Assembly: GCA_946803715.1 (NCBI GenBank)
Contig: CAMPET010000040.1
Location: 78,692 to 110,621, forward strand
DNA length: 31,930 bases
Direction: 5' to 3'
Source of the DNA: Beroe ovata
Taxonomy: Eukaryota; Ctenophora; Nuda; Beroida; Beroidae
Shown here: positions 20,003-29,500 of the stretch, piece after piece
Layout of the letters: each line of letters begins with the position of its first letter
Numbering within the stretch: position 1 is the stretch's first letter
Program-made: the position numbers and the translations under genes
The notes under the pieces: model-generated
Seen by the model: the letters and a program-made list of their open reading frames with translations, nothing else
Told to the model about the DNA's origin: nothing
Database searches by the model: none

Positions 20003-23000
20003 TCAAGTGCTCGACATTTTGTAGTCTTTCGTTGACATGAGCGTCTTCCCACACATGCAGCAGATGCTCTTCTTGTATGCACATGCTGAAAAGAAGCGAA
20101 TTAGAAATCATGTAACGCGCTTAAACTGTATCGAATGCTTGTACGTAACGCGCGATTGTGGCAGACATACTCTACCTTGGCAGTAGTGAGCTTTAGGATG
20201 ATGCGTAGCTACTCTGCAAATCCTGCACATCTTGAAATTTGCTTTTGTTGGATCGAATCTGTTCCCCTTCGCTCTCGTCAAGAATTTGTTCTCGGTCAAC
20301 TTCTGTTTTCCAGTGTCTGACGCTGCAAATGAAGTCAAATCAGGTTGAGTGATTATTTACGCGTACGTGCGTGCGCGCCGCAAAATAGTGTGAGCCGTTT
20401 TTTAATTTCCACGCGCGCGAGGCTAAAATCTTGCTAGTACAATGGGTGTTGTTGCGGAATCGTCCCAATTTTTGTGCGGCATTCTACCATTTTCAAGAAT
20501 GCTAACGGATAAACATGCTTGAATGGGATTTATACTAGTGAAATCGATCGATCGAAAAGCTGTTACACTTCATATCGATGCATCGGTAACACTTGAGATC
20601 CCAAAATGAGAGAGGATAATTTCCAAAGAAGTAATAAAACGAAGGGATGAATTTCAAATATGTAAGATTGGAAAAGTCCAGTGTTCACGTAGACAGCCCT
20701 TCTCAACTATGATAATCAGTTCTGACACATCTTAGAACCAATGAACATTGTGGAATGAACATCGAAAAACAATGAACATCACGGATATTGGTCTGGAATG
20801 TAGGAGTCTGTTAATTTTTGAGGGAATGAACATTGGTTTGGAAGATATGATATCGAGAAGCGATCCAACAAGTTTATTCTTTGATACAGAGTACTTCAAA
20901 ATGGTCGGTTATTTCACATGAAATAGTAATTTTTTCCTTCATTCACCGATCATTCCAAATTACACTCTATCTCAGCGAGCAAAAACGAAAAGAGAAATTG
21001 AAATAATAGGGTTTCGAACTATACAATATAAACAGTTAACAAAATACAATCTCCATTAATTAGGGCGCAGCAATTTTAGTTTCATCTACCAAAATTAGAA
21101 AGTGATATATCGGTCGATTTCGATCGAGACGAAAAATTCTTATTTTTCATTTCCGATCCCGAACGCCCTCCTTTTGACGCAATATTCAACCCAAAATAAT
21201 CAGACAAATATGAATATTATTCAATAGAGAAACCCAATCAATCAGAAAAGAATTCTATTATTACATCAACTGAAAAGTTTAATTCATTCGGTTTTATCAC
21301 CGCGAACGTATAAGTCAAAAAGAGGACAATCGGTTATTTGCTTTTTCTTGCGACCCTAATATCACTAAATTTTGTGCGGATACTGATCTCAGTGAAAGTT
21401 AGGGTAAAGTTAAACTCTAGGCTCGTTCCAACGATTATTCTTATAGAGATTGATCGCGGCAAATCACAGAAAATGAAAGGTTAACTGTTAATGAAAGTGA
21501 AATAATTCAATTTAACTATCACAGCATTCTATTTGAACCTAAATGTACAAAATACGTATAAATTTGGTAAGCCTTCTGCCCTCGTATATATATATTCGAA
21601 ACTTTGAAATGTAAGAAAATGGAAAAAAAGAAATCAATGTAAACTTTGAATCAAGATATAAATTGGGAAATATCTGTATTTGATACAGAGAAGGGTTAAA
21701 CATTTGGTTTTAACACAAGAACGTAGTTTCTACACGTAGATTAAAACCTCTGCTCGTCTATCGTCATAGGACAGGAATTGTTATATGACAAAATGTTAAA
21801 AATGAATGCTCCTTCGAAAGAAGCGTTCTTTTCTCTAGGTCAGTCTTTTTTTGACCGATAATATCGGAATAGGTAAAGGTTTCTTATGTTCTAAGCGGCA
21901 ACTCATTTCATAACACTGAGTTTGAGTCCAGTATGTGCCAAAGATGGTTCAATATCGTATCAAAAATGTTTAAAATCAAAAACATCCGTATATCTGATTG
22001 AAAAACGAACTCAAAAAACGATGAAAAGTAAGAGAATCAACCCGAAATCTGTCCATAGGTATATGTTCTATCGATTGTGGCAAATAGAAGTTTCGCCGTC
22101 AACGAAATATCAAGGAACCAAAGTTGCAGAACAAATCATCGAAACTTTCTGTACTCAGGTCTATTTCGTGATAATGCAAAGACGCATTAGCTCCGCGCTA
22201 TGTACAAAATGTTTGATAATCTACGACGGCAGTAAATTCGATTGAGCAATTGCTATCTCCTCAAACGCCTTCTCAAAGTTGTTCTTAACATCCTTATACG
22301 AGCAAATAATCACACTCTGTTCATGTGCTGCCGTAAGCATGAGTTGCTCGGGAGATCCAGAATCGAGTTTATTCAAGGAAAGAATGACATGTGGTAGATC
22401 AATCCATGGCAAGCCCCGCTCGTCCATCTTGTGGAAGAGAAAGTTCCGGAATAGTTTTAGAATGTACCGCTCGCCCGTTTCTCCCCACCCAGGGTCCATG
22501 AGGTGCTCAGGACGATCGAGGACAGAGTTTATCTTGCATAACAACCGGAATAACCGGCCGTTTTCCAACTCCTGCTTCAGAACAGTGCGGGTGGTTTCGT
22601 TCTCCACTCTCAGTTTCTCGATGTGCGTGTAGAATCGGGCTCCTATCATCGGCATAAGGTCGTTAATTTTCTTGAGCTGTGGCGACTTGTTTAGCAGGTG
22701 TTGGAGTAACATCCGCACGTCGCCCGAGTAACTGGAGGAAATGACGTCACTGGATTTGGTCAGGTTAGTCTGGTGAATGGCTGACATGGAATTGCATGCC
22801 AGACACACAACCAATTTACCCAGTTCCACCATATCCTCTTGTTGTTGGTGCTGGATGAGGAAGGGTTTTGATGGATCATCAAGGACGGCGCCCATCAGAA
22901 GATCCATGATGCCCAGACAGTTTAATCTGAGTCTGTTTCGTCCAGTGATGATGATTTTGGACGGATTAATCATCCGACACGATAGTTTATTCGAGTGAAC

Positions 23001-24349
23001 GCACCTTATTGCCGCAGTTAACTGAATGATATAGTTCCATAATAAACTCTCCTCAATAAACCCGTGTTCTTTCTGAAAATAAAGCTGTTTCAAGTTCCGA
23101 GCCCCCGCACAGAACTCGTAGACCACGATGAATGAGCTGTCTCCAAATTGTTGGGTCGGGAACGCATCGTATATTTTCACGATATTTGGGTGCTGAATGT
23201 TCCTCCACCTTTCAAGGATTTTCTTCGTTTCTGACGTGTTTATTTGACAGTTTTTGAAGCGTTGCAGTGCATATACACAGCCGTCAATACTGCTATATGC
23301 ACGATAGCAAACTGAAGGGTAGGCAAATGTGTGGACAGTGGACTGTGCATCTAGCGAAGGGATATCGGGTTCTAGAGGGTAAAGTCCGTAGTATTTTTCG
23401 ATATCAGGTAGTTTACCCTCGATAAAAAGTGAGGTTATAGATTGCTGATAGTGGAGTTCTTCACAGATATCCCGCTGGGAGGGGTTATCGGTCGAGGGAC
23501 GATCAAGGTGAGGGGGAGACGGGATAAAGGAGCGAGTGGGCATCTCCATGCGGGTCGCAGGGAGGTAATAGTCCATGTGAGGCACGGGTTGCATGCCGCC
23601 ACCCCCTGTTGAGTGAGGGGTATGCATACCCCCATGCATTCCCCCTGTGTGCATGGCAGCAGAGGTATGCAGGGCATTTTGTTGTTGCTGAAGGGAGGAG
23701 GGGATAAAAGGTGGGGCAGAACTGATATCCTCCAACGTGAGATTCCCGAAGGAAGTTTTCAGCATGTTCCCGTTCATGATGATCTCACTGGTCACGTGTT
23801 GCTGCTCACTTGAGGAGGAAGATGGGGTGAAGGGGGAGGAGACTACAGGGGAATCGAGGTGTTGGAGGGTACAGCTGTTCCCGTGGATGCAGAATCCGTG
23901 TTCGAGGTACTTAGGACATATTGCAGTCATGATGGATCATTTCCTAACAGAGAAGGAGCAGTGGTTAGTACCAGGGAGAGGGTGGAATGCGTCACAAGAA
24001 GTCAGATCTGGTAAGGACACTCGAAATTTTGAAATAGAAACAAGTAAAATATGCTGAGCATGCCTTGATATGCTCAGAGGAGCATTTGCTCAAAAGAGAA
24101 AATTGAGGAAGAGCAGTTTGACTTCCAGCATTGGTTAAATATCAAACACAATTTACACTCACCAACTGTGCTCCGTGATCCACTTTTCCACGTGTCAGCA
24201 GTCACAGAAACTCCCAACTTCTTCTCACCTGAAAAATGTCGAGAGTTTCGTTTCAATGGTTAAAGGGAGATGAGCGAATCTTGGCAATAAGGCATGATAA
24301 TGGATTTCACGGATGATGATATACAGAACTTACATTTAACGCAGACCAT
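20003..24349 (-). CDS. CRIPT: CRIPT, cysteine-rich PDZ-binding protein, four exons
   Basis: The exons are 24349-24334, 24228-24163, 20322-20176 and 20085-20003. They total 312 nt, or 103 residues (human CRIPT has 101). Exon 1 gives MVCVKC across its junction; exon 2 gives EKKLGVSVTADTWKSGSRST; exon 3 gives KLTENKFLTRAKGNRFDP and CRICRVATHHPKAHYCQ; exon 4 gives CAYKKSICCMCGK. Four CxxC knuckles (VCVKC, CRIC, CQAC, CCMC) make the zinc-ribbon core typical of the family. CRIPT was described as a PSD-95 PDZ3 ligand, and in humans it is also a minor-spliceosome component. The C-terminus here is MSST, not the -TSV PDZ ligand of vertebrates, so the PDZ role may not apply. Intron 2 (about 3.8 kb) contains the whole PAN3 gene. 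Confidence 0.95.
20323..22220. other. Part of CRIPT intron 2 downstream of PAN3
   Basis: It is AT-rich with no supported gene. It must contain the PAN3 3' UTR. The first near-canonical signals on the minus strand are ATTAAA at about 21278 and AATAAA at about 20875, so the UTR would be roughly 950-1350 nt. A GATC-rich palindrome lies near 20545. Confidence 0.5.
22221..23930 (-). CDS. PAN3: PAN3, regulatory subunit of the PAN2-PAN3 deadenylase, intronless
   Basis: A single open frame of 569 residues. Residues 5-24 form a CCCH zinc finger (C-x8-C-x5-C-x3-H: CPKYLEHGFC, IHGNSC, TLQH). A disordered Ser/Gln/His linker (about 30-150) follows, containing NGNMLKTSFGNLTLED, similar to the PAM2-type poly(A)-binding-protein contact region. 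Next is the pseudokinase domain (about 190-440), with WRNIQHPNIVKIYDAF and LSCRMINPSKIIITGRNRLR in place of an active catalytic loop. The C-terminal coiled-coil and knob (about 440-569) carries DLMPMIGARFYTHIEKLR, NGRLFRLLCKINSV and GERYILKLFRNFLFH. PAN3 recruits the PAN2 exonuclease to poly(A) tails in the cytoplasm. An in-frame TGA lies just upstream of the ATG, fixing the start. It lies wholly within CRIPT intron 2 on the same strand. Confidence 0.97.
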   Translation of the reverse strand: MTAICPKYLEHGFCIHGNSCTLQHLDSPVVSSPFTPSSSSSEQQHVTSEIIMNGNMLKTSFGNLTLEDISSAPPFIPSSLQQQQNALHTSAAMHTGGMHGGMHTPHSTGGGGMQPVPHMDYYLPATRMEMPTRSFIPSPPHLDRPSTDNPSQRDICEELHYQQSITSLFIEGKLPDIEKYYGLYPLEPDIPSLDAQSTVHTFAYPSVCYRAYSSIDGCVYALQRFKNCQINTSETKKILERWRNIQHPNIVKIYDAFPTQQFGDSSFIVVYEFCAGARNLKQLYFQKEHGFIEESLLWNYIIQLTAAIRCVHSNKLSCRMINPSKIIITGRNRLRLNCLGIMDLLMGAVLDDPSKPFLIQHQQQEDMVELGKLVVCLACNSMSAIHQTNLTKSSDVISSSYSGDVRMLLQHLLNKSPQLKKINDLMPMIGARFYTHIEKLRVENETTRTVLKQELENGRLFRLLCKINSVLDRPEHLMDPGWGETGERYILKLFRNFLFHKMDERGLPWIDLPHVILSLNKLDSGSPEQLMLTAAHEQSVIICSYKDVKNNFEKAFEEIAIAQSNLLPS

Positions 24350-24564
24350 TGAAGGACCTCTCTTTGCTCTAATCAAGTCATGGCTATAATTGGTACTGGA
24401 GATGAGAATTGGATTGCAACAAGAGCTCAGGTATATGTGACATTTAGAGATGACATTTAGATGACATTAAGAGCTTTCACAAAACAGATTTGAGTTGAAT
24501 TTAGTTGAGTAGGACAAACTTCATAGTAAAACAAGTGGATCAATAAATAAAAATCACTGAAAAA
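24350..24564. other. 215-bp spacer between RPL14 and CRIPT
   Basis: It has to end the RPL14 transcript and start CRIPT. I find neither AATAAA nor ATTAAA on the minus strand. Just past the RPL14 stop the sense strand has TTTTTATTTATT, an AU-rich-element-like run. AG dinucleotides shortly before the CRIPT ATG could serve as acceptors. Confidence 0.5.
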
Positions 24565-24969
24565 TTAACTTGATTTTTTGAGCTGTCTGGTGAGGCTCCT
24601 GATCTTCCTGTTTACAGTTGTCTTGGATACTCTCAGCTTGAATCTATCGAAATCACCAAGTTCTGACTTCGTCCTCTTAGCTTCAGCTTTCTTGCTAAGA
24701 CCAGTAGCCAAAAATTTAGCATTGATATCATCTTTAGTAAGCGTGGTCCTGACCTTCTTAGACTTACATCCTCGAGGAATATCAATCTTCAAGTCAGTAA
24801 GAGAAAGTTGGTTGAGCCTCATGACACATCGGGGTACACCACTAGTAGGTCCATCAACAAGCAAATGCTTTTGGTCAACTAAATCAACAATAGTGCAAAT
24901 TTTGCCACGGTGATCACCAATCCTCACATAGCAGACACGTCCAATTTCAATGTATCTTTGGTACAGCAT
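24565..24969 (-). CDS. RPL14: 60S ribosomal protein L14 (eL14), intronless
   Basis: A 134-residue frame starting MLYQRYIEIGRVCYVRIGDH. It contains the KOW-type GKICTIVDLVDQKHLLVDGP and the family motif DINAKFLATGLSKKAEAKR followed by ELGDFDRFKLRVSK. The length suits the short L14e proteins of non-vertebrates (yeast is about 138). The ATG has A at -3. A CAG acceptor-like site lies a few bases upstream (tttttagCAG), so a 5'-UTR intron is possible while the coding part is unspliced. eL14 is a structural protein of the large subunit. The reading frame is intact with no sign of decay. The stop lies only 215 bp from the CRIPT start. Confidence 0.95.
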   Translation of the reverse strand: MLYQRYIEIGRVCYVRIGDHRGKICTIVDLVDQKHLLVDGPTSGVPRCVMRLNQLSLTDLKIDIPRGCKSKKVRTTLTKDDINAKFLATGLSKKAEAKRTKSELGDFDRFKLRVSKTTVNRKIRSLTRQLKKSS

Positions 24970-25480
24970 TTTTAGATGTTAACCTGCTAAAAAGTTAGTT
25001 ATAATGACTTGACATTCTACTCTGGATGGAGTTTAAATACAATGAAGTTATATTTTGCAGAACTGAAATATGCAGTGGCATGTAATTTGAACCCAAGCTT
25101 CAAGTAATCTTGGGGAGTGCAATGAGCCTGCAATGAGAAGAGTGCAATGAGCTTGACTAAAGGCCACGACTTTGTTACCTTAGCATTAAAATCCAACTGA
25201 GTAGATGAGCTGCAAATTCAATCATAAATTTCATTTCAAACCAACTACAACTTAAATGATTGAAATTCAACCAATCAAATGCTCGCAACTGCACCCAATG
25301 TATCCCAATATATTATGCCCTTTAGAGATTGTAAAAGCCTCTACATAAAAACCGCAATTTTTTGACTAAGTTCAAATATATTGTTCTTTATTTTTGACAC
25401 ATCTGATTAAGACAAGAGAAAACTTTCTATTTGTAATTCCGTTTTCCCTACCGTGGCCGTCGTGCGTTGGCGCCGCGCAA
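24970..25480. other. RPL14 upstream region
   Basis: A CAG acceptor-like site lies 15-20 bp before the ATG. A GCAATGAG-type short repeat lies around 25119-25155 (GTGCAATGAGC twice). No clear TATA or pyrimidine-tract transcription start was recognised. Confidence 0.35.
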
Positions 25481-25785
25481 TTGTCATTGTCGATCGATGA
25501 TAGACTCTGTCGAGAATTTCGTTGCGCGCGCGCAAACTTATTCTCAGATGCATCTGCATCAGCGGCTTGCATCAGCGGTCTGGCATCGCCCGACACAATT
25601 GTCATAATTCCGCCCTTGTCAGATTTTATCTGACCTCAGTTTCTCGCGCGCGGCGCGCGCGCCTTCATTGCATCGATGAAGGCGCGCTCGCGCGAGGAAC
25701 AGGTCAGGTAACATCTGACAATTCCGCCCGACGAAGCGAAAAATCCCGCCAGCAAGGGTAGGGTGCAGTGAAATCTTACAACCTT
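25480..25785. repeat. CpG-rich inverted-repeat element, left copy
   Basis: The block TTGTCGATCGATGATA to GGCTTGCATCAGCGGTCTGG (about 25486-25590) recurs in reverse complement at about 30550-30660. Its right end, ATCCCGCCAGCAAGGGTAGG (25743 onwards), recurs in direct orientation at about 30821. Inside lies a palindromic TCAGATTTTATCTGA (25620-25634) and a strong hairpin at 25643-25696. It resembles a non-autonomous inverted-repeat (MITE-like) element. No coding frame was seen. Confidence 0.7.
25643..25696. repeat. CpG-rich hairpin
   Basis: The arms 25643-25668 and 25676-25696 pair through GCGCGCCTTCAT and CTCGCGCG around a 7-nt loop, with a few unpaired bases. The alternating CG runs could adopt Z-form. 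Confidence 0.8.
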
Positions 25786-25898
25786 CCTTTAGCTTTCAGC
25801 GCTTGGCCTTGACCCGGAGCAGCTAACCAATTAATTGTTAATGCTTCTGTGCGCAGATTGGCGATCGATGATTGCGCGGCGCGGCGCAATCTTTTCTT

Positions 25899-25907
25899 TA
25901 TATATAT
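25899..25907 (+). promoter_or_regulatory. TATA-like box on the + strand
   Basis: CTTTATATATATACT follows a CpG-rich stretch and precedes the small + strand frame at 26282. It could start a short transcript near 25930. There is an ambiguous base (N) at 25976. Confidence 0.3.
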
Positions 25908-26281
25908 ACTAGAACGCCCGTCAAGTGAGCGTGCTGCACTGAATATTAGGAAGAATCAAAAAATGGGTTAAATTGNTGTAATCTGCAATCCAAGCTGAAC
26001 AAGAATAACTGCACTTCGGTGACGGAATGCGATAAAAACATAACAAAACATATCATGGAAGAGAAGGCACTTTTCAAAATCGCGCGCAACGCAAATTTTG
26101 CCTGCGTCCGGATTTCGCGAAACTGGCCTATGGTGCATTGGCACATCGGATCGCGCGCGCGAGAGGAATGTGCACACGTTGCGCGCCCCTGTTCTACTCA
26201 GTGAACTGAAAAGTCGGAGACGCGCAGCGCGCGCGGAGTATTTGGGTCACGCAGCGCGGGAACAGAGAGGAACAAATATAA

Positions 26282-26467
26282 ATGCCACTGCCAGGCAAGT
26301 TGTGCACTAGCGCTGCAACCCTGGCTATCGCAGCACCCGTGGCAGCAACCGATTACTTCCAGTTATTCCATATTTTTTCGACCACTAATGACACAGATGT
26401 ATCAGATAGTACAGTGCCTAACCAAGACTTGATCCAGAATCAAAAACGCACGTACCAAGATGATTAA
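26282..26467 (+). CDS. Possible small + strand protein, 61 residues, unknown
   Basis: ATG opens MPLPGKLCTSAATLAIAAPV, a hydrophobic N-terminus. The frame ends QNQKRTYQDD and is followed within a few bases by AATAAATAAA. A TATA-like box lies 380 bp upstream. No family was recognised. Several overlapping frames exist here because the DNA is CpG-rich, so a chance frame is the main alternative. Confidence 0.2.
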   Translation: MPLPGKLCTSAATLAIAAPVAATDYFQLFHIFSTTNDTDVSDSTVPNQDLIQNQKRTYQDD

Positions 26468-26554
26468 AAATAAATAAAGTGCTAAAACACCAACAGGAAG
26501 ATACATCCAACAGAGATCACCCTTTGAGTCAAATCAAGAGACCTTTCAACCTTT

Positions 26555-29500
26555 TTAGAAGTAGAAATCCTTTGTGAACTCTTTGCCCTCCCAATCATCG
26601 ACGGTTCCGGAAACGAATCTTGTCCACAGAGTTTTGTCATCAGCGTTGTTCATGTCCAGCTTTTTCAGATCAAAGTTCTCCATGTCCGTGTTCCAGTTTT
26701 CATCCTCCTGAAGAATGGTGATGGTCGAATCAATCCATTCTCTGTTAAACAAGATATGTTTGACTGATTAACTGGACAGGCATACCGGAAATTTCTCACC
26801 CAATCAATCACTCACCAGGAAGAAATTTTTGTCTCCCCTTCCCATCCAAATTCCAGCGATAACCAAATTTGGCTCATCTCCAAACGAGTAGAGGATACCA
26901 AAACCGAACTTCCTGAATGTCTCAAGACGTTGGATGATTCCTGAAGAAGGTGGAGAAATGGAACTTCGTGAGACATACACAAAAAAGTTTGCTGTGAGTC
27001 AACAAGAATGTTGAGAAATTGTATTTATTGACACCAGAACTTGTCAATTGACAACTCTCATGACGTCACCAGTTATTTGTTGCAAACCTTTGCACAGGTT
27101 GTTAGCCTTGGTCTGCTTAATCATGGGGAATTTGTAGACACACGTCCAGATACTCCATTCTCCCTGTTTGAAGTTCTCATCGAAGTATTTCATGACAACG
27201 TCAGCTTCTTCGTTCCAGTACAGCCTGTGTGAGATAAAATGAGAATTCGGGCACTTTCTCAGAGATAAAAAGCGAGAATTCGACACCTCATTGTTTTGGA
27301 AGAGTGCGGTTTTTTGGTCAACGGATCCCGAGACTACAAAACGTGATCATAACTTTCCCACCTCTTGAAGGAATCCATGTCGAAAGCAGTAGGGGCAAGA
27401 TCAGCGAAAGGCTTCTTCTTCTCTACTTTCGGTGCTGGTGCGGCAGCTGGTTTTGGAGCTTCTTTCTTGACTTCTTCCTTCTTAGGGGTATCTTTCTTAG
27501 GGGCAGGCTCTTTCTTCTGTTTTGGGTTGTTCTGGGCGAACAACTTGGCTGAAAAATTGGATTTAATTTGAGTGGTTTTGAAAAGAAATTGTCTGATTCG
27601 AACAAGCAACCATCCGACCCATGGAATGTCGGATCTTTTTAAACGTGGAAAGTAACTATGATAATCAGCAAACCGTCAAACTGTGCAGGTTTCACGCAGT
27701 ATGATGTCTCCCCAAGAATCCTGGACACCTCATCTTGGTGTACGATAGTGTCAAACCACCGAGTCACATTGACGTAGGAATTCCTGGTGTTTTCGTCGAA
27801 AATCTGAGTAGTTAGAAATGAGAATTTCACAGAACTGGACTTGCGCGCGATCCAACGCGCGCGCGCAAAAATTTCTGTGCAGTGAGAAAAAGTTGGGTTT
27901 ATACGCAGAAACGCGCATTTAAGAAGACCCTTTTGGAAAGAAAACGGCAAATTGACGTTGCACAGACGTCATGGCCACCCGTCACATGACCCTTCTGCAT
28001 CAATTGAGCATCATGCAACCATTTGCGGCCAATACTGGACAGTTTGAGTTCGCGATGATTTAGAGATGCTAGCCAGATGGCATGCAAAGGTGCACATTCC
28101 ATTGGGGAGCAGATTTTCGCGCAGACTTCTCCCATCAGTTCAAATTAATTGACGATTTCTGAATCGTATTGCGCTCATTTAGGTTCTGCAAACTTCTGAC
28201 ACAACAAACAGTGTAGCACAATTGCAAACCAACTTCATCCTCTGACGTCTTAGCTTCCATGATCAATCATCTCATTTGGGCGCGGTCAACACTGTTGACC
28301 CCCCACATTTTATCGTCATTCATTATAATCATTCATTATCACAGGTCTTCAACTATCACAACTAAGGCCTAAGGTCAGTTAACACAACAAACTCAATACA
28401 AACCATGGAGTAGATGTCCCTGAGGTATACAGCGAGCACTATATCAGCAAGTGTTACACACTCCCCAACCAGATACGTCCTGGGTTCGAGGACCTTGTTT
28501 AAACTCGTCATCAGAGACTTGATCTGTTCGTGTCCCTTGTTAACGACCTGGAGGGGTGAGGGGTGTTGACCGGGAAAATTGAGGGAGGAGAAAAGGGGAG
28601 AGGCAAGAGTAAGAATAGGGGGAGAAAAAGGAAAGCAGAAGAAGAGGAAACAGATGTAAGATGAACTAGGGGTGATGGGTGAGGGAGGAGAAAGACATCC
28701 TGCTCATGTTCCTTACTAACAACCTGGTGTGAGCAGAGTGGGAGGTAAGGAATGATATTAAGGGGGATGTTGGAAAAGAAGGGGGGGAAAATGATCGGGA
28801 TGAGGGATAGAGGGAGGGGCAGCAGAAAAGGGATAGAGGGATGGAGCAGGAGAGGGAGAGAAGGGATTTTTGGTTGTTGATCTGGTCATGTCTCTTGTTC
28901 ATTGTTAACAACCTGGATTATTAGATGTGGAAAGATGTGGAAAGTGGAGGTAACTTACAGTTTTGTTGTTTGGCATGAGTCCCCAACAGGGATACAGAAT
29001 CTGACAGGCGGCGGGGAAAAACTTGTTCTCAGCCATGTTGACATACTGTGTGATCTGTGCTCGGGTGAGTTCATCATCGCCTCTCAGCGTAGATCCACCG
29101 ACTGAGCAAAGTCTTGTGTTAACAATGTGGTGTCAAGGTAACAGTATGGTGTCAAGGTTACAGTCTGCTGTCAAAGTAACAGTCTACTGTCAAAGTGATA
29201 TTGAAACAATGTGGTGTCAAGGTAAAAGTGTGGTGTCAAGGTAATAGTGTGGTGTCAGGGTAACAGTGTGGTGTCAAGGTAACAGTCTGCTGTCAAAATG
29301 ATATTGAAACAATGTGGTGTCAAGGTAATAGCGTGGTGTCAAGTCTGGTGTCACGGTGACGTTGAAACAATAGGTGTCAAGGTAACAGTGAGGTATCAAG
29401 CTTGAGGTGTGGTGTAATGTTAACAAATTGGTGTCAGGTTACTGTGTGGTGGTACCAAGGTGTGGTGTTAAGGTAGCTGTCTGGTGTCAAGATAACAATG

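Noticed and set aside
21922-22245. 107-codon + strand frame overlapping the PAN3 3' end
   Set aside because: No homology, no promoter, and it overlaps a strongly supported minus-strand gene end; the composition looks like AT-rich noise.
24565-24969. RPL14 as a processed pseudogene
   Set aside because: The frame is complete, conserved motifs are intact and there is no poly(A) remnant at its 3' end; intron loss or a working retrogene is more likely.
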